Assembly: GCA_003569125.1 (NCBI GenBank)
Contig: BGOG01000002.1
Location: 1 to 64,000 of the forward strand
Source of the DNA: Acidimicrobiaceae bacterium
GTDB lineage: Bacteria; Actinomycetota; Acidimicrobiia; Acidimicrobiales; Ilumatobacteraceae
Direction: 5' to 3'
DNA length: 64,000 nt
Both the position numbers and the translations under genes were made by a program. The notes under the pieces were generated by a model. That model worked only from the letters and a program-made list of their open reading frames with translations. It searched no databases and was not told the origin of the DNA. Positions 44,250 through 53,436 of the stretch are shown here, piece after piece. Position 1 is the stretch's first letter. Every line of letters starts with the position of its first letter.

Positions 44250-44324
44250 TCTAACAGCCTGTCTTCATCGCGTGCACGACGCCTATTGGGGGCCCCGAAA
44301 ACCCTGGGTCAGCCATTTGTTAGA
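44250..44324. other. Unexplained 75-nt intergenic element closed by a 7-bp stem
   Basis: TCTAACA (44250-44256) pairs with TGTTAGA (44318-44324). The interior is GC-rich, including a GGGGCCCC palindrome and a possible GCG/CGC mini-hairpin. Length and closing stem recall a tRNA, but no D-loop, T-loop or anticodon arm fits on either strand. Confidence 0.35.
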
Positions 44325-44363
44325 GACGAGCGGTAGCCTTAAGTAGTTCGTTACACCCGAGTA

Positions 44364-45683
44364 ATGACGAGAAAAGCAATCAGGCTTATTGTGGCAAACA
44401 TTCTTGTAATTGGTGCCGGTGGGGTTGGAGGTGGTATGGCCTCAATCGCTGAAACTCGGAGTTTCTTTGATTCGTTCGTTTTGGCCGATATCAACTCTGG
44501 TCGGGGTGATGAGATCATCGCCAAACTTGAAGATCCGGGTCGTTTCTCGTCTGCCAAAGTCGACGCCCGTAGTAAAACAGATATTCTCGCGCTAGCCCAA
44601 CGGGTGAAAGCCGATGTGATCGTCAACGCCTGTGACCCGCGTTTGAACGAGCCGATTTTTGAAGCGGCTTTCGAAGCGGGCTGTACCTACCTCGATATGG
44701 CGATGAATCTGAGCAAGCCGCACCCAACTAATCCGTATGAAGAAGTGGGCGAGCCACTCGGCAAAGATCAAATATCGTCGGATGAACGATGGAAAGAAAA
44801 AGGATTGCTCGCGCTCGTCGGAATGGGCGTCGAGCCCGGCCTTAGCAATGTGTTTGCGCGATATGCATCTGATCACTTGTTTGACACGATCGACGAGATC
44901 GGCGTGCGTGACGGCTCGAACTTGTCGATTGACGGTTTAGATTTTGCGCCGACATTTTCGATTTGGACAACTATTGAGGAAACTCTAAACCCACCTGTCG
45001 TCTGGGAGAAAAAACGAGGTCTGTTTACGACTGATTGTTTCAGTGAGCCGGAGATTTTTCACTTTCCGGCGGGTATCGGTGCATATGAGTGCGTTAATGT
45101 TGAACACGAAGAAGTGATCATGATTCCACGCGAGATCGATTGCAATCGGGTGACATTCAAATACAGTCTCGGCGCAGAATTTATTGACTGGCTTAAAACT
45201 TTCGCATACTTGGGTCTTGACAGCAACGAGAAAATTCGCGTTGGTGATGTTTCGGTTTCACCGCGAGATGTGTTGGCAGCCGTACTACCTAATCCTGCAA
45301 AACTTGGTCACTTGATGCACGGTCGAACTTGTGCAGGCACTTGGGTCAAGGGCACTTACGACGGCAAGCCGCGAGAGGTTTATCTTTATCACGTTGCCGA
45401 CAACGAAACGACAATGCGTGATTGGGGATCTCAAGCGGTGTTGTGGCAAACCGCGATGTGCCCGGTAGTTGCCCTTGAGTTGCTGGCCAACGGAAGTTGG
45501 AAAGGCACTGGTGTGCGCGGACCAGAAGCGTTTGATGCCGTGCCGTTTTTGAATCTGCTCGGCGAATACAACACGCACCACGGAATCATGGAGATGGGAC
45601 CTGGTTTGTGGCCGAGTCCAAAACCGACTGGTCAACCAGGTTGGGATCGTCCGGTCAAGCGCGCAATTTTGCCTGGTGTTTAA
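44364..45683 (+). CDS. Saccharopine dehydrogenase-like oxidoreductase
   Basis: A 439-aa enzyme with an N-terminal Rossmann fold (NILVIGAGGVGGGMASI), VIVNACDPRLNEPIFEAAFEAGCTYLDMAM, and a C-terminal part with GHLMHGRTCAGTWVKG, REVYLYHVADNETTMRDWGSQAVLWQTAMCPVVALELL and GVRGPEAFDAVPFL. This is the saccharopine/carboxynorspermidine dehydrogenase group, acting on amino-acid or polyamine intermediates. The choice cannot be made by eye. A polyamine role would fit the Pot-type importer elsewhere in the window, but that is speculative. TACACC lies 6 nt before ATG 44364; GTG 44391 is the alternative start. Confidence 0.85.
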   Translation: MTRKAIRLIVANILVIGAGGVGGGMASIAETRSFFDSFVLADINSGRGDEIIAKLEDPGRFSSAKVDARSKTDILALAQRVKADVIVNACDPRLNEPIFEAAFEAGCTYLDMAMNLSKPHPTNPYEEVGEPLGKDQISSDERWKEKGLLALVGMGVEPGLSNVFARYASDHLFDTIDEIGVRDGSNLSIDGLDFAPTFSIWTTIEETLNPPVVWEKKRGLFTTDCFSEPEIFHFPAGIGAYECVNVEHEEVIMIPREIDCNRVTFKYSLGAEFIDWLKTFAYLGLDSNEKIRVGDVSVSPRDVLAAVLPNPAKLGHLMHGRTCAGTWVKGTYDGKPREVYLYHVADNETTMRDWGSQAVLWQTAMCPVVALELLANGSWKGTGVRGPEAFDAVPFLNLLGEYNTHHGIMEMGPGLWPSPKPTGQPGWDRPVKRAILPGV

Positions 45684-45723
45684 GTCGCGCTCGATTATCA
45701 GTTCTCGATAACGCGCGCGAGAA

Positions 45724-46674
45724 TTATTTGCCCGCGAGAATTTTAATAACTGGCGCAAAACTATTGACATCTTCGCCGCCGACGATGATGTAAGACAATC
45801 CCCATCGCTCGCGGCGCGCGAGCAGATCTTCGGCGATTTTTGCGGGTGGTCCCATCAACGCAAACGGTGAGTCGGCGACCATTTTTGGCTCGACTTTAAA
45901 CATATTCGCCGTGCCATTGATTGCCTCGTCGGCATTGTCGCGAATGTTGACCAAGAAAGTTCGAATGTTCATTTCAATTTTTGACATTCGATCGCCAGCA
46001 GCCCGAGTCACGAGGTCGATTTTTTCGGATACTGCTTCAGCGCTCATGTGAGAAATAGTCTCGGCATTTACCACGCCATCTTTCATCGATGGATTAATGC
46101 CGACAATGTCGGCAAGTTGTGCGGCGAGTTTGAGAACTCTCGGTCCGCCGCCGCCAATCAAAATTGGTGGACAAGGTCTTTGCACGGGCATCGGCGCAGA
46201 AACATAATCAGTAATTTTGTAGTGCTGGCCGGTAAATGAAAACTTTTCACCGGTCATTGCTTGCTTGATAATTTCGAGTCCTTCGAGAAAGCGATCGATG
46301 CGAACTCCCGGACGATCGTAAACGATGCCAGATTGTTCGTAGTCTGTGGCCATCCAGCCCGCGCCAATACCAATTTCAAGGCGACCGTCTGACAGAAGAT
46401 CCATGGTTGCCAATTCTTTAGCGAGAACAACCGGGTGCTTGTAGTCGTTGTCCCAAACGAGTGCACCGATTCGAAGTTTCGTGGTCGCATCGGCGGCGCT
46501 CATTAGTGCGGGCACTGGCGCGAGTTGATCGGTAAAGTGATCGGGCATCGTCAACGAGCTAAAGCCAAGATCTTCTGCAGTTTTGGCGAGATCAACCCAT
46601 TCTTTTCGTGAGTCGGCTTTACTGGCCTGAATGCCAAATCTAAATGGGCGAATTATTGGTTGCGAATTTGTCAT
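45724..46674 (-). CDS. LLM class F420-dependent oxidoreductase
   Basis: A 316-aa luciferase-like protein: RFGIQASKADSRKEWVDLAKTAEDLGFSSLTMPDHF at the start, the KLRIGALVWDNDYKHPVVLAKELATMDLLSDGRLEIGIGAGW core, and RPCPPILIGGGGPRVLKLAAQLADIVGIN. It resembles the actinobacterial F420-dependent group with the PFRFG start and DYKHPVVLAKE segment. Substrate unknown. TAATAT lies 6 nt before ATG 46674. Convergent with the saccharopine dehydrogenase-like gene, divergent from the PBP gene. Confidence 0.88.
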   Translation of the reverse strand: MTNSQPIIRPFRFGIQASKADSRKEWVDLAKTAEDLGFSSLTMPDHFTDQLAPVPALMSAADATTKLRIGALVWDNDYKHPVVLAKELATMDLLSDGRLEIGIGAGWMATDYEQSGIVYDRPGVRIDRFLEGLEIIKQAMTGEKFSFTGQHYKITDYVSAPMPVQRPCPPILIGGGGPRVLKLAAQLADIVGINPSMKDGVVNAETISHMSAEAVSEKIDLVTRAAGDRMSKIEMNIRTFLVNIRDNADEAINGTANMFKVEPKMVADSPFALMGPPAKIAEDLLARRERWGLSYIIVGGEDVNSFAPVIKILAGK

Positions 46675-46680
46675 TTGAAA

Positions 46681-46686
46681 ATATTA
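46681..46686 (-). promoter_or_regulatory. -10 element of the LLM gene
   Basis: TAATAT on the minus strand exactly 6 nt before ATG 46674. Confidence 0.5.
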
Positions 46687-46739
46687 CTCGTTGGGTTCAA
46701 CCCGCGCCGTTGTTGAGACCCACGAACTTCTATTGCAAG

Positions 46740-46745
46740 TAGATT
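46740..46745 (+). promoter_or_regulatory. -10 element of the PBP gene
   Basis: TAGATT exactly 6 nt before GTG 46752. Confidence 0.45.
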
Positions 46746-46751
46746 AGATGT

Positions 46752-49046
46752 GTGGTGAAGAAGATTCTTCGCGCAATAAGCACTCCCAAAGGTTTGTTCA
46801 TTGTGCGACTCGTGGCCGTGATGCTTGCAGGCGCGATGTTCATCGCGGCAACAGTTACGGCGATGGCCCCGCGATTGTGGGGGATATTGAACGCTCACAC
46901 CGAGATACCGCCGACATTGAACGGATTCTCGGGTCTGGCCGAGCGTAGTTATGTATTCGACGAAACTGGTAAACAAATCGGCGTTTACCAGTTGGAGAAC
47001 AGTCAGATTCTCAATATTGACAAGATTCCAGTTGATGTCGTGGCAACGATCTTGGCCCTTGAAGACAACGAATTCAACAGCCATAAAGGTGTCAATCTTC
47101 GTTCGTTCACGCGGGCGATCTTGTCAAATACGCAAACTGGCGCCAAACAGGGTGCGAGCACGATCACGATGCAAGTCGTCAAGAACGAGTTTCTCGCGGG
47201 CTTTGAGCGCAATGGACGGTACAAAGTTTTGCAAGCGCGCTATGCCACGATGCTCGAGAAGCAAGTTCCGAAGCGCACGATTCTCGAGAGATATCTCAAC
47301 ACGATTTACCTTGGCAACAATACGTACGGCTTGCAGGCGGCAGCCGAAAGATATTTTGGTAAAAGTGTCGGCGAGTTGACATTGCTTAATGGTGCATTTT
47401 TGGCAGGCTTGATTCAGGCACCGTCAAATTATGACCCGATCTCTCACCCCGATAGTTCGCGCGCCCGATATCTCGAAGTACTTGACCGGCTCGTCACAAC
47501 GGGAATGCTAAGCCAAGACGAGAGAATCAAAATTGGCGACAAACCTGCGATTCCTGAAGCGCTGGCCAAAGTCGAGAATTCAAATCTTGAGCGAACTTAC
47601 TTCACAGAATTCACCAAAGAATTTTTGCTTAATCGCAGCGATGTATTGGGTCTTACATATCAGCAAAGATACAGCGCTTTATTCAGGGGTGGTCTGAAGA
47701 TTTACACGACGCTCAACTTAAATGCCCAAGCCGCGGCCGAAGAGGCGGTCAAAAATCAGTTGCCGGTAAACAAAGCCGGAATACAGGCGTCGCTGATTTC
47801 GCTGGATTCAAAAACTGGTGCGATTCGGGCAATGGTCGGAGGCCCTGGTTTTAAAGCCGGTCAGAGTGAAGTTAATTTGGCGTTGAGTCGCCGACAAACT
47901 GGGTCGAGCATCAAATTTTTTATTCTTGCCACCGCTCTGCAAGCCGGCGTGCAGCCAGATGACTTGATCGATGGAACTCTGCCGTGCACGTTACCTAATC
48001 CAGAAAATTTGGATGAACCGTTTGAAATCACCAAAGGTGTAAGTCAGCCAACTGCCCCACTTCGAGTGATGACCTGGCTTTCAATTAACTGCGCTTACGC
48101 GAAATTATCGCAGATAGTTGGTCTAGATCGTGTGGTGGCCACGATGTATCGCATGGCCGCGTCGGATTGGCTGAACAAAGAAACTTTCACGATCCAGCCG
48201 TATGCGAGTCTTGCAACCGGCGCCAATGAACTCAGCGCAATGGATATGGCATCGGGAATCCAAACTTTGGCGAATTCGGGCGTGCATCGTGAGCCGTACA
48301 TGATCGAAAGAATTGAAGATTCAAAGGGCACGATTCTTTATCAGAACCAGGCAGCCGTCGTCGAACAGACTTTGCCTATTGATGTAGCCAATAACGCGGC
48401 AGACATCATGCGAGGCGTAATCGAGTTTGGCACCGCGCGACGCACGCCACTTGCCGCTGGTCGCCAGGCTGCTGGCAAAACAGGCACGCAAGACAACAAC
48501 ACGAATGCTTGGTTCGTCGGGTTCACCCCGCAATTTGCGACAGCAGTTTGGGTCGGCGATCCGAAGGGCTACACCAAAATGACCTCGCGCAATATTCCAG
48601 AGTTTGCTTCGGTTATCGCCGGTCGTGGAGGAGTGCAGGGCTCGATGTTTCCGGCGATGATTTGGAAGGCGTATATGGATGATGTGCACGAGGGGCTCGA
48701 GAAACTTAGTTTTCCAAAGCCGCCACCATCGACGCGACAACCACTTCGGCTTTATCTGCCCGGCGTTGAGTGTCCGGCGCAAATCATTTCAGGCACGATC
48801 CCCGCTAATACGGTTGCGCTCACTAAAAAAGAAGCCAGATTAACTACAACAACCATTCCCCCAGAAGGCGTTGAGCCGACTGTTGCCAATACTGTGGTGA
48901 TCAGCGTGCTTCCTCCCGACACAACAATCTCGCCGACCGATTCAAACCCGTATTCACCCGTGCCAACCACCAGCCCAGGTTTGTATTTCTTCGATTGCGC
49001 AAAGCCGTTGCCAAGTAATGTGCAAACCGCAACTGGTGCCCCATAG
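46752..49046 (+). CDS. Class A penicillin-binding protein (transglycosylase/transpeptidase)
   Basis: Bifunctional peptidoglycan synthase of 764 aa. One N-terminal membrane anchor (residues about 14-40) precedes the GT51 domain with the catalytic glutamate in LALEDNEFNSHKGV, QGASTITMQVVKNEF, KRTILERYLNTIYLGNNTYG and AAERYFGKSVGEL. The transpeptidase domain has the SxxK site in RQTGSSIKFF (about residue 386), SINCAYA for SxN, and KTGT in AGKTGTQDNNTNAWFVGF (about residue 575). A Thr/Pro-rich C-terminal tail follows. The stop overlaps the next gene's GTG by 1 nt. Confidence 0.95.
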   Translation: MVKKILRAISTPKGLFIVRLVAVMLAGAMFIAATVTAMAPRLWGILNAHTEIPPTLNGFSGLAERSYVFDETGKQIGVYQLENSQILNIDKIPVDVVATILALEDNEFNSHKGVNLRSFTRAILSNTQTGAKQGASTITMQVVKNEFLAGFERNGRYKVLQARYATMLEKQVPKRTILERYLNTIYLGNNTYGLQAAAERYFGKSVGELTLLNGAFLAGLIQAPSNYDPISHPDSSRARYLEVLDRLVTTGMLSQDERIKIGDKPAIPEALAKVENSNLERTYFTEFTKEFLLNRSDVLGLTYQQRYSALFRGGLKIYTTLNLNAQAAAEEAVKNQLPVNKAGIQASLISLDSKTGAIRAMVGGPGFKAGQSEVNLALSRRQTGSSIKFFILATALQAGVQPDDLIDGTLPCTLPNPENLDEPFEITKGVSQPTAPLRVMTWLSINCAYAKLSQIVGLDRVVATMYRMAASDWLNKETFTIQPYASLATGANELSAMDMASGIQTLANSGVHREPYMIERIEDSKGTILYQNQAAVVEQTLPIDVANNAADIMRGVIEFGTARRTPLAAGRQAAGKTGTQDNNTNAWFVGFTPQFATAVWVGDPKGYTKMTSRNIPEFASVIAGRGGVQGSMFPAMIWKAYMDDVHEGLEKLSFPKPPPSTRQPLRLYLPGVECPAQIISGTIPANTVALTKKEARLTTTTIPPEGVEPTVANTVVISVLPPDTTISPTDSNPYSPVPTTSPGLYFFDCAKPLPSNVQTATGAP

Positions 49047-49752
49047 TGGCTTCGTTAAAACCGCTGCTCGAACTTCAGCGCGTTGATACTGCATTGCTCC
49101 AACTCAAGCACCGTTTGGCAACACTTGAAGAGCGGACAAACCTGACTGCTGCAACCACGGTGCTCGCGGGTTTCAACAAAGAATTAGTTTCGGTGATGAC
49201 TCAACTCAAAGCGGCTCAGCACGACATTGAATTGTTAGAAATCGACAACAAGAAACGTGACTCTTCGATCGCAAAATATGTACAGCAACTCAAGACGATC
49301 ATCGCCCCGCGTGAGGCCGAGGCGCTGCAGCACGAAATCGCAATGGCGACAACCGAGCGCAGCAACAATGATGACAAAGAACTTGCGTTGCTCGAAGTGG
49401 TCGAGCAATTTGATCGCCAGCAAACCGAGTTGAATCATCAGATCGTCAAGCAAACGAAATTATCGATCAAGCCAAGCAGGCTTTGTCTTTGGCGATACAA
49501 CAGTGCGAGCAGTTAAGAATAGAACTAGAAACAAAGCGTGTTGCTGCGTCGGCAGTCATCACACCAGAAATAATCAATCTTTATGATCTGAAACGAAACA
49601 AACGCACCACGCCCGCCGTTGCCGATTTGCACGGCACAACTTGTCAGTCGTGTCACCTTGATCTATCTACGGTTGAGTTGTCTGCACTCAAAAAATCTCC
49701 CGAGGGCGAGGTTCTGGAGTGTCCAAATTGTGATTGCTATCTAGTCGTTTGA
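49046..49752 (+). CDS. Zinc-ribbon/coiled-coil protein, CT398-like (frameshifted)
   Basis: The first frame encodes a long coiled coil (SLKPLLELQRVDTALLQLKHRL to ELNHQIVK), the second continues NEIIDQAKQALSLAIQQCEQ and ends with a C4 zinc ribbon: TCQSCHLDL and ECPNCDCYLV. Joining them needs one extra A at AAA 49452-49454. The whole (about 235 aa) matches the widespread C4-type zinc-ribbon proteins with an N-terminal helical hairpin, often encoded near RNase H-like or Nif3-like genes in actinobacteria. Function is unresolved. GTG 49046 overlaps the PBP stop, so the two genes are coupled. Confidence 0.85.
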
Positions 49753-49781
49753 GATCTGTGAACCGGCTGTTTATCTAGATA

Positions 49782-50261
49782 ATGTTTTTTTGGTTTATTG
49801 CTTCTTCGGTGTGGTCAGTTTGGTTTGTGTTTCGTGACCCAAAATTCGATTATCGATTAGTCGCTATCGCCGCACTTTTGCCCGACTTGGTTGACGGTAT
49901 TCGTGGCGCAATCGGACCGATGCACAGTGTTGTTACCAGCATCGTTGTTTTATTTGCGATCATGATCGCTACCGCGGGTCGACGCCCAAGTCGTCAAAGG
50001 TTATTAGCAATACCAATTGGCCTGTTTATGCACTTAATTTATGATGGGGCATTTGCTGATACGAAAACATTCTGGTGGCCAGTCACGGGTTTTTCGTTGA
50101 GCGATGCAAGGTTGCCTTCGGTTGAGCGCGGGTTAGTGAATCTACCTTTAGAACTGTTTGGCATCGTCGGCTGCGTCGTCGCCTGGCGCTATTTTGCACT
50201 CGATGATAAATCACGGCTCCGCACATTTCTTCGAAGCGGCTCACTTCGGCGCGCTGACTAA
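49782..50261 (+). CDS. Small integral membrane protein
   Basis: A 159-aa protein with about four hydrophobic helices (MFFWFIASSVWSVWFVF, LVAIAALLPDLVDG, VVTSIVVLFAIMIATA, LLAIPIGLFMHLIYDG) and conserved-looking D and H residues at membrane borders (LLPDLVDG, GPMHS, GLFMHLIYDGAF). The DxxD and HxxxD pattern recalls membrane-bound YdjM-type metal-dependent hydrolases. I do not recognise a specific function. It is followed by the convergent rnpB gene. Confidence 0.6.
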   Translation: MFFWFIASSVWSVWFVFRDPKFDYRLVAIAALLPDLVDGIRGAIGPMHSVVTSIVVLFAIMIATAGRRPSRQRLLAIPIGLFMHLIYDGAFADTKTFWWPVTGFSLSDARLPSVERGLVNLPLELFGIVGCVVAWRYFALDDKSRLRTFLRSGSLRRAD

Positions 50262-50282
50262 CGTGCACATCTTTTAAAAACA

Positions 50283-50658
50283 GTGAGTCGGTCGATAAGC
50301 GGGATTTTGTAGTTTCAACAGTTTCCTGTCGATACTGACGACCATCCATCTATGCGGCCTACCCGAGGGTTGCTCGAAAGCAAACGGACAGTTCATGCCC
50401 TCTGCATGGCCTTGCTTCAAGTGACGTACCAAGCCGCAACTGTTGCCAACTGCGCTGGTGCGCTCTTACCGCACCGTTTCATCCTTACCTGTGATAAAAA
50501 TCTTACGAAAATCATCCATCGGCGGTTTATTTTCTGTTGCACGTAATATCAGGTCGCCCCGACCTGGCTTTCGCCAGCACTTTGTCCTGCGAAGTCCCGA
50601 CTTTCCTCAATGTTGCGATGCAAGCACCACATCACTGCGGTCGTCTGACCGACTCACC
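50283..50658 (-). ncRNA. rnpB: RNase P RNA, bacterial type A
   Basis: Catalytic RNA that trims tRNA 5' ends. On the minus strand the 5' end GTGAGTCGGTC pairs with the 3' end GACCGACTCAC (P1). The universally conserved GAGGAAAGTCGGGACTTC segment (P2-P3-P4 start) follows, then CAGGACAAAGTGCTGGCGAAAGCC. The 3' half has ACAGGAAACTGTTGAAACTACA and the closing P1 strand, then TTTTTAAAAG. Length 376 nt is normal. Short open frames within it are spurious. This accounts for the 423-bp protein-free gap. Confidence 0.96.
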
Positions 50659-50684
50659 GTTGGTTTAAGTGTATTGGCGAAGTT

Positions 50685-51494
50685 TTAGGCTTTGCAGGCG
50701 ACAAAGTCGTATACAAGCGAGTTAAGGCTTGGTGTTTCAAGAAGCAGGGTAGTTCGGGTGCCGTCAGGCTTTGGCTTGCCGACTACAAGTTGAATATTCG
50801 CGAGCGATCCAAATGCCGCCGGAACGGCCGCGATGTTTGGTTTGCCGGTCTTGGCATCTGACGTTGGACCAACATTTTTTAATCCAGGATTCAAAATCTG
50901 CGCAAGTATCGCCGCGTGTCTGGCTTCTTGTTGACCGATTCGAATCGCATCGGCGCGCAACATTGGATCGGTGAGCAGTGCAACCACACCTTGGTAGGTT
51001 TGCGCCGCAAGATTTTCGACGGCATGTGCGAGTGCAACGACATCAATGGCCTGATTCGGATTGTCATCGGCTGTAATCAATTTCAGTGCGGGCGAAATGT
51101 ACGACTCGGTGATTCGAGTATTGCTGCATCGAAATTCTTTTGCACCAAGTTTTACTGCCAACGAATTGACCGCATCGGCGTGTTCGCTGTGGTCAGCCGA
51201 AAATCGCTTGGCGATCTCGACGACTTTCCGAAGATCGCCTTTTAAAACGCCGAGGTCAAGTGCGGCAGCGTAAGTTTCAATTGCGTTGTACTCGAGCGAT
51301 GCAGCAGTGCGCAGCAACACCGCATCGGTCACCTCAGCTTCGGCCAGAGGTGTCGTGACTGGCGATTGCCCAAGAATCGTGATCGCGTCGTCGTCTACGA
51401 CCTCGGCTTGTTTGCCACATGTAGCAAGTACTAGCCCTGAAGCGAGTGAGACTCCACTCATTCGAAGAAGGTCGCGTCGAGAAAAAGTACTCAT
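50685..51494 (-). CDS. Tat-exported ferritin-like domain protein
   Basis: A 269-aa protein. The N-terminus has a twin-arginine signal (SRRDLLRMSG) ending with a possible lipobox (VLATCG). The mature part carries a four-helix ferritin-like domain: LLRTAASLEYNAIETYAAAL, SADHSEHADAVNSL, AHAVENLAAQTYQGVVALL and the final motif GQQEARHAAILAQILN. E and ExxH residues could bind a diiron centre outside the membrane. The substrate is unknown. It overlaps the upstream ferritin-like gene by 4 nt and shares its EARHAAIL motif, so the two are paralogues in one operon. Confidence 0.85.
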   Translation of the reverse strand: MSTFSRRDLLRMSGVSLASGLVLATCGKQAEVVDDDAITILGQSPVTTPLAEAEVTDAVLLRTAASLEYNAIETYAAALDLGVLKGDLRKVVEIAKRFSADHSEHADAVNSLAVKLGAKEFRCSNTRITESYISPALKLITADDNPNQAIDVVALAHAVENLAAQTYQGVVALLTDPMLRADAIRIGQQEARHAAILAQILNPGLKNVGPTSDAKTGKPNIAAVPAAFGSLANIQLVVGKPKPDGTRTTLLLETPSLNSLVYDFVACKA

Positions 51495-51949
51495 GATGCA
51501 ACCAACGCCGTGGTGTTGTTGTCTAATGCCGCCGAAAGGTTGGTTGTCGTCTGGCTGGCAAGTATCGCCGCGTGCCGGGCCTCTACCGTGATCATCGACG
51601 CCAAGAGTGCGGCAACTTTCGCCGATTCGATCGTCTCGATTGCTTTGTTGTGACTAGCGATCATCGTATTTTCGATCTCCAAGAGTGCCGACCAGATGTT
51701 CTGTGCCTCAGAAAGTTTGGCAACAAAACTCTCATAAATTACTTCGTCGCGTTTGTTCGCCGCATTTTTCGACAACAATCCATTCAATGTTTGCTCATAA
51801 GCCACATGGTGAGCATGAAACTGTTCGAGCAAAGCACGTTCGTCATCGCCCAGTGATTTTCGGCCGACAACGTTCACATACACGTCGCGGGTCGTGAGTT
51901 CTAAAGTTTGCGCGAACGCGAGAAGTTTGGTATCAGTCTGAGAAAGCAT
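51491..51949 (-). CDS. Ferritin-like domain protein
   Basis: A 152-aa helical protein with LAFAQTLELTTRDVYVNVV, FHAHHVAYEQTLNGLL, LLEIENTMIASHNKAIETI and TVEARHAAILASQTT, giving E and ExxH ligands in a four-helix order. It has no obvious signal peptide. Two consecutive ATGs exist; the second, 51949, is favoured because TAGATT lies 6 nt before it. It may partner the exported paralogue encoded just downstream. Confidence 0.8.
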   Translation of the reverse strand: MLSQTDTKLLAFAQTLELTTRDVYVNVVGRKSLGDDERALLEQFHAHHVAYEQTLNGLLSKNAANKRDEVIYESFVAKLSEAQNIWSALLEIENTMIASHNKAIETIESAKVAALLASMITVEARHAAILASQTTTNLSAALDNNTTALVAS

Positions 51950-51955
51950 CATTTA

Positions 51956-51961
51956 AATCTA
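51956..51961 (-). promoter_or_regulatory. -10 element of the ferritin-like operon
   Basis: TAGATT on the minus strand exactly 6 nt before ATG 51949. Confidence 0.45.
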
Positions 51962-51968
51962 GACGAAT

Positions 51969-53432
51969 TTAGAAGTCAAGACTCGATAATGATGCAATCC
52001 ACCCGCGCGAACGGTCGATCGCCTCGTGCCATTGTGCACGGTCAAGTTTTCGTGTGGGGATCACGATTTTTGCGGGTTTCGCCGTACTCGTGGCTTGGCC
52101 TATAGATGACCAAATGCCGACAGCAACACCTGCCAGAAACGCGGCGCCAAGAGTTGTGGCTTCTGCTACCGATGAGATCTCGATATTTAATCCAGTTGCA
52201 TTGGCCAAAGACTGAGTGAATGTCTGATTCTGGCTCATGCCACCGTCAATGCGCAACGATTTCACCGAAAGTTTGGTGTCGGCAATTACCGCCTCAAGCA
52301 GGTCGGCGCCGCGATGAGCGATGCCTTCAAGAACGGCGCGAACAATGTGGGCGCGAGTCGTGCCGCGAGTCAAGCCGAGCAGGGTGCCTCGAGCGCCGTA
52401 ATCCCAATGTGGTGTGCCAAGACCGAAGAGTGCAGGCACAAAAACCACACCGCCAGAATCTTCGACTTGCGCCGCGACTTGATGACTTTCTTGACTCGTC
52501 GAAATCAGTTGCAGATCATCACGCAGCCATTCGATGTTCGTGCCCGCTGAAAGCATGATCGCCTCAGCCGCCCAATATGTTGTCTGCTCATCGCTGTAGG
52601 CCACGAGCGGGTAACTGCCGTGTGCTGATCGCTGCATTCTTGTGGGGCCGGCGGTTCCGGTAAACACATCAAGCATTCCACCAGTGCCAAAAGTGATTTT
52701 GGTGGCACCACTATTTATGCATCCTTGACCAATCAAAGATGATTGTTGATCACCAATCAGCGATGCGATCACGGGTGCGCCCGGCAGGGCAGTTGCCTTG
52801 CCGATCACGCCAGTTGACTTGACAATTTTTGGTAGCAAAGAAATATCGACTTTCAGCAGATCGCAGATTCGCTCAGACCACGAAGAAGCGTCAAGGGTGC
52901 ATAATCCCGTGGCTCCTGCATTGGTCGAGTCAGTCACATGTAGTTCGTTGTTCGAAAGCACAGAAGCAATCCACGAATCAACTGTGCCGATTCGTACGTC
53001 GGTAAGATCAAGATTCTTTGCTACGACATAGTTTTGAATCATCCACGCTGCTTTCGTGGCGGTCTGGTTTGGTGCAAGTTTGATTGAGTGTTCAGATGCC
53101 GCAGTGATGCAATCAAAAACTGTTCGTAAGTCTTGCCAGCCAAGTGCGGGGCCAAGTGGTTCGCCGGTTGACTTGCTCCACATCACTGTCGATGCGCGTT
53201 GGTTGGTTATGCCGACCGCTTTTATTTTATCCGAGTTTTTGGATTGTGTGATCGTCGCATTGCACACCCGCAAAACAGCATCACCCATTTTTCGGGGATC
53301 AAATTCAACAAGACCCGGAGCGGGGGTGTCGGGTCGGCACGATTCGTAATTTAAAAAATTTACCGAACCGTCTTCGCGCACGACGGCGGCACGCAAACCA
53401 CTGGTGCCGACATCGACGACCAGAATGCTCAA
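51969..53432 (-). CDS. glpK: Glycerol kinase-like FGGY family carbohydrate kinase
   Basis: Phosphorylates glycerol to sn-glycerol 3-phosphate. The 487-aa protein has the ATP-binding start VVDVGTSGLRAAVV, GITNQRASTVMW with the glycerol-kinase-type NQR, and GWQDLRT. The C-terminal half has TFGTGGMLDVF, GGVVFVPALFGLGTPHWDYGARGTLLGLTRGT and the FGGY signature LRIDGGMSQNQTFTQSLANATG. Some residues differ from E. coli GlpK (VDVGTSGLRAA instead of LDQGTTSSRA), so activity on another polyol is possible. The glpD context strongly favours glycerol. It sits 4 nt after the flavoprotein gene. Confidence 0.85.
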   Translation of the reverse strand: MSILVVDVGTSGLRAAVVREDGSVNFLNYESCRPDTPAPGLVEFDPRKMGDAVLRVCNATITQSKNSDKIKAVGITNQRASTVMWSKSTGEPLGPALGWQDLRTVFDCITAASEHSIKLAPNQTATKAAWMIQNYVVAKNLDLTDVRIGTVDSWIASVLSNNELHVTDSTNAGATGLCTLDASSWSERICDLLKVDISLLPKIVKSTGVIGKATALPGAPVIASLIGDQQSSLIGQGCINSGATKITFGTGGMLDVFTGTAGPTRMQRSAHGSYPLVAYSDEQTTYWAAEAIMLSAGTNIEWLRDDLQLISTSQESHQVAAQVEDSGGVVFVPALFGLGTPHWDYGARGTLLGLTRGTTRAHIVRAVLEGIAHRGADLLEAVIADTKLSVKSLRIDGGMSQNQTFTQSLANATGLNIEISSVAEATTLGAAFLAGVAVGIWSSIGQATSTAKPAKIVIPTRKLDRAQWHEAIDRSRGWIASLSSLDF

Positions 53433-53436
53433 CTTG

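Noticed and set aside
44250-44324. tRNA gene
   Set aside because: A 7-bp end stem and 75-nt length fit, but no D-arm, T-loop or anticodon arm can be drawn on either strand.
50352-50688. Short plus-strand open frames in the 50.3-50.7 kb gap
   Set aside because: They lie across the RNase P RNA, whose conserved core and P1 ends are clear on the minus strand.
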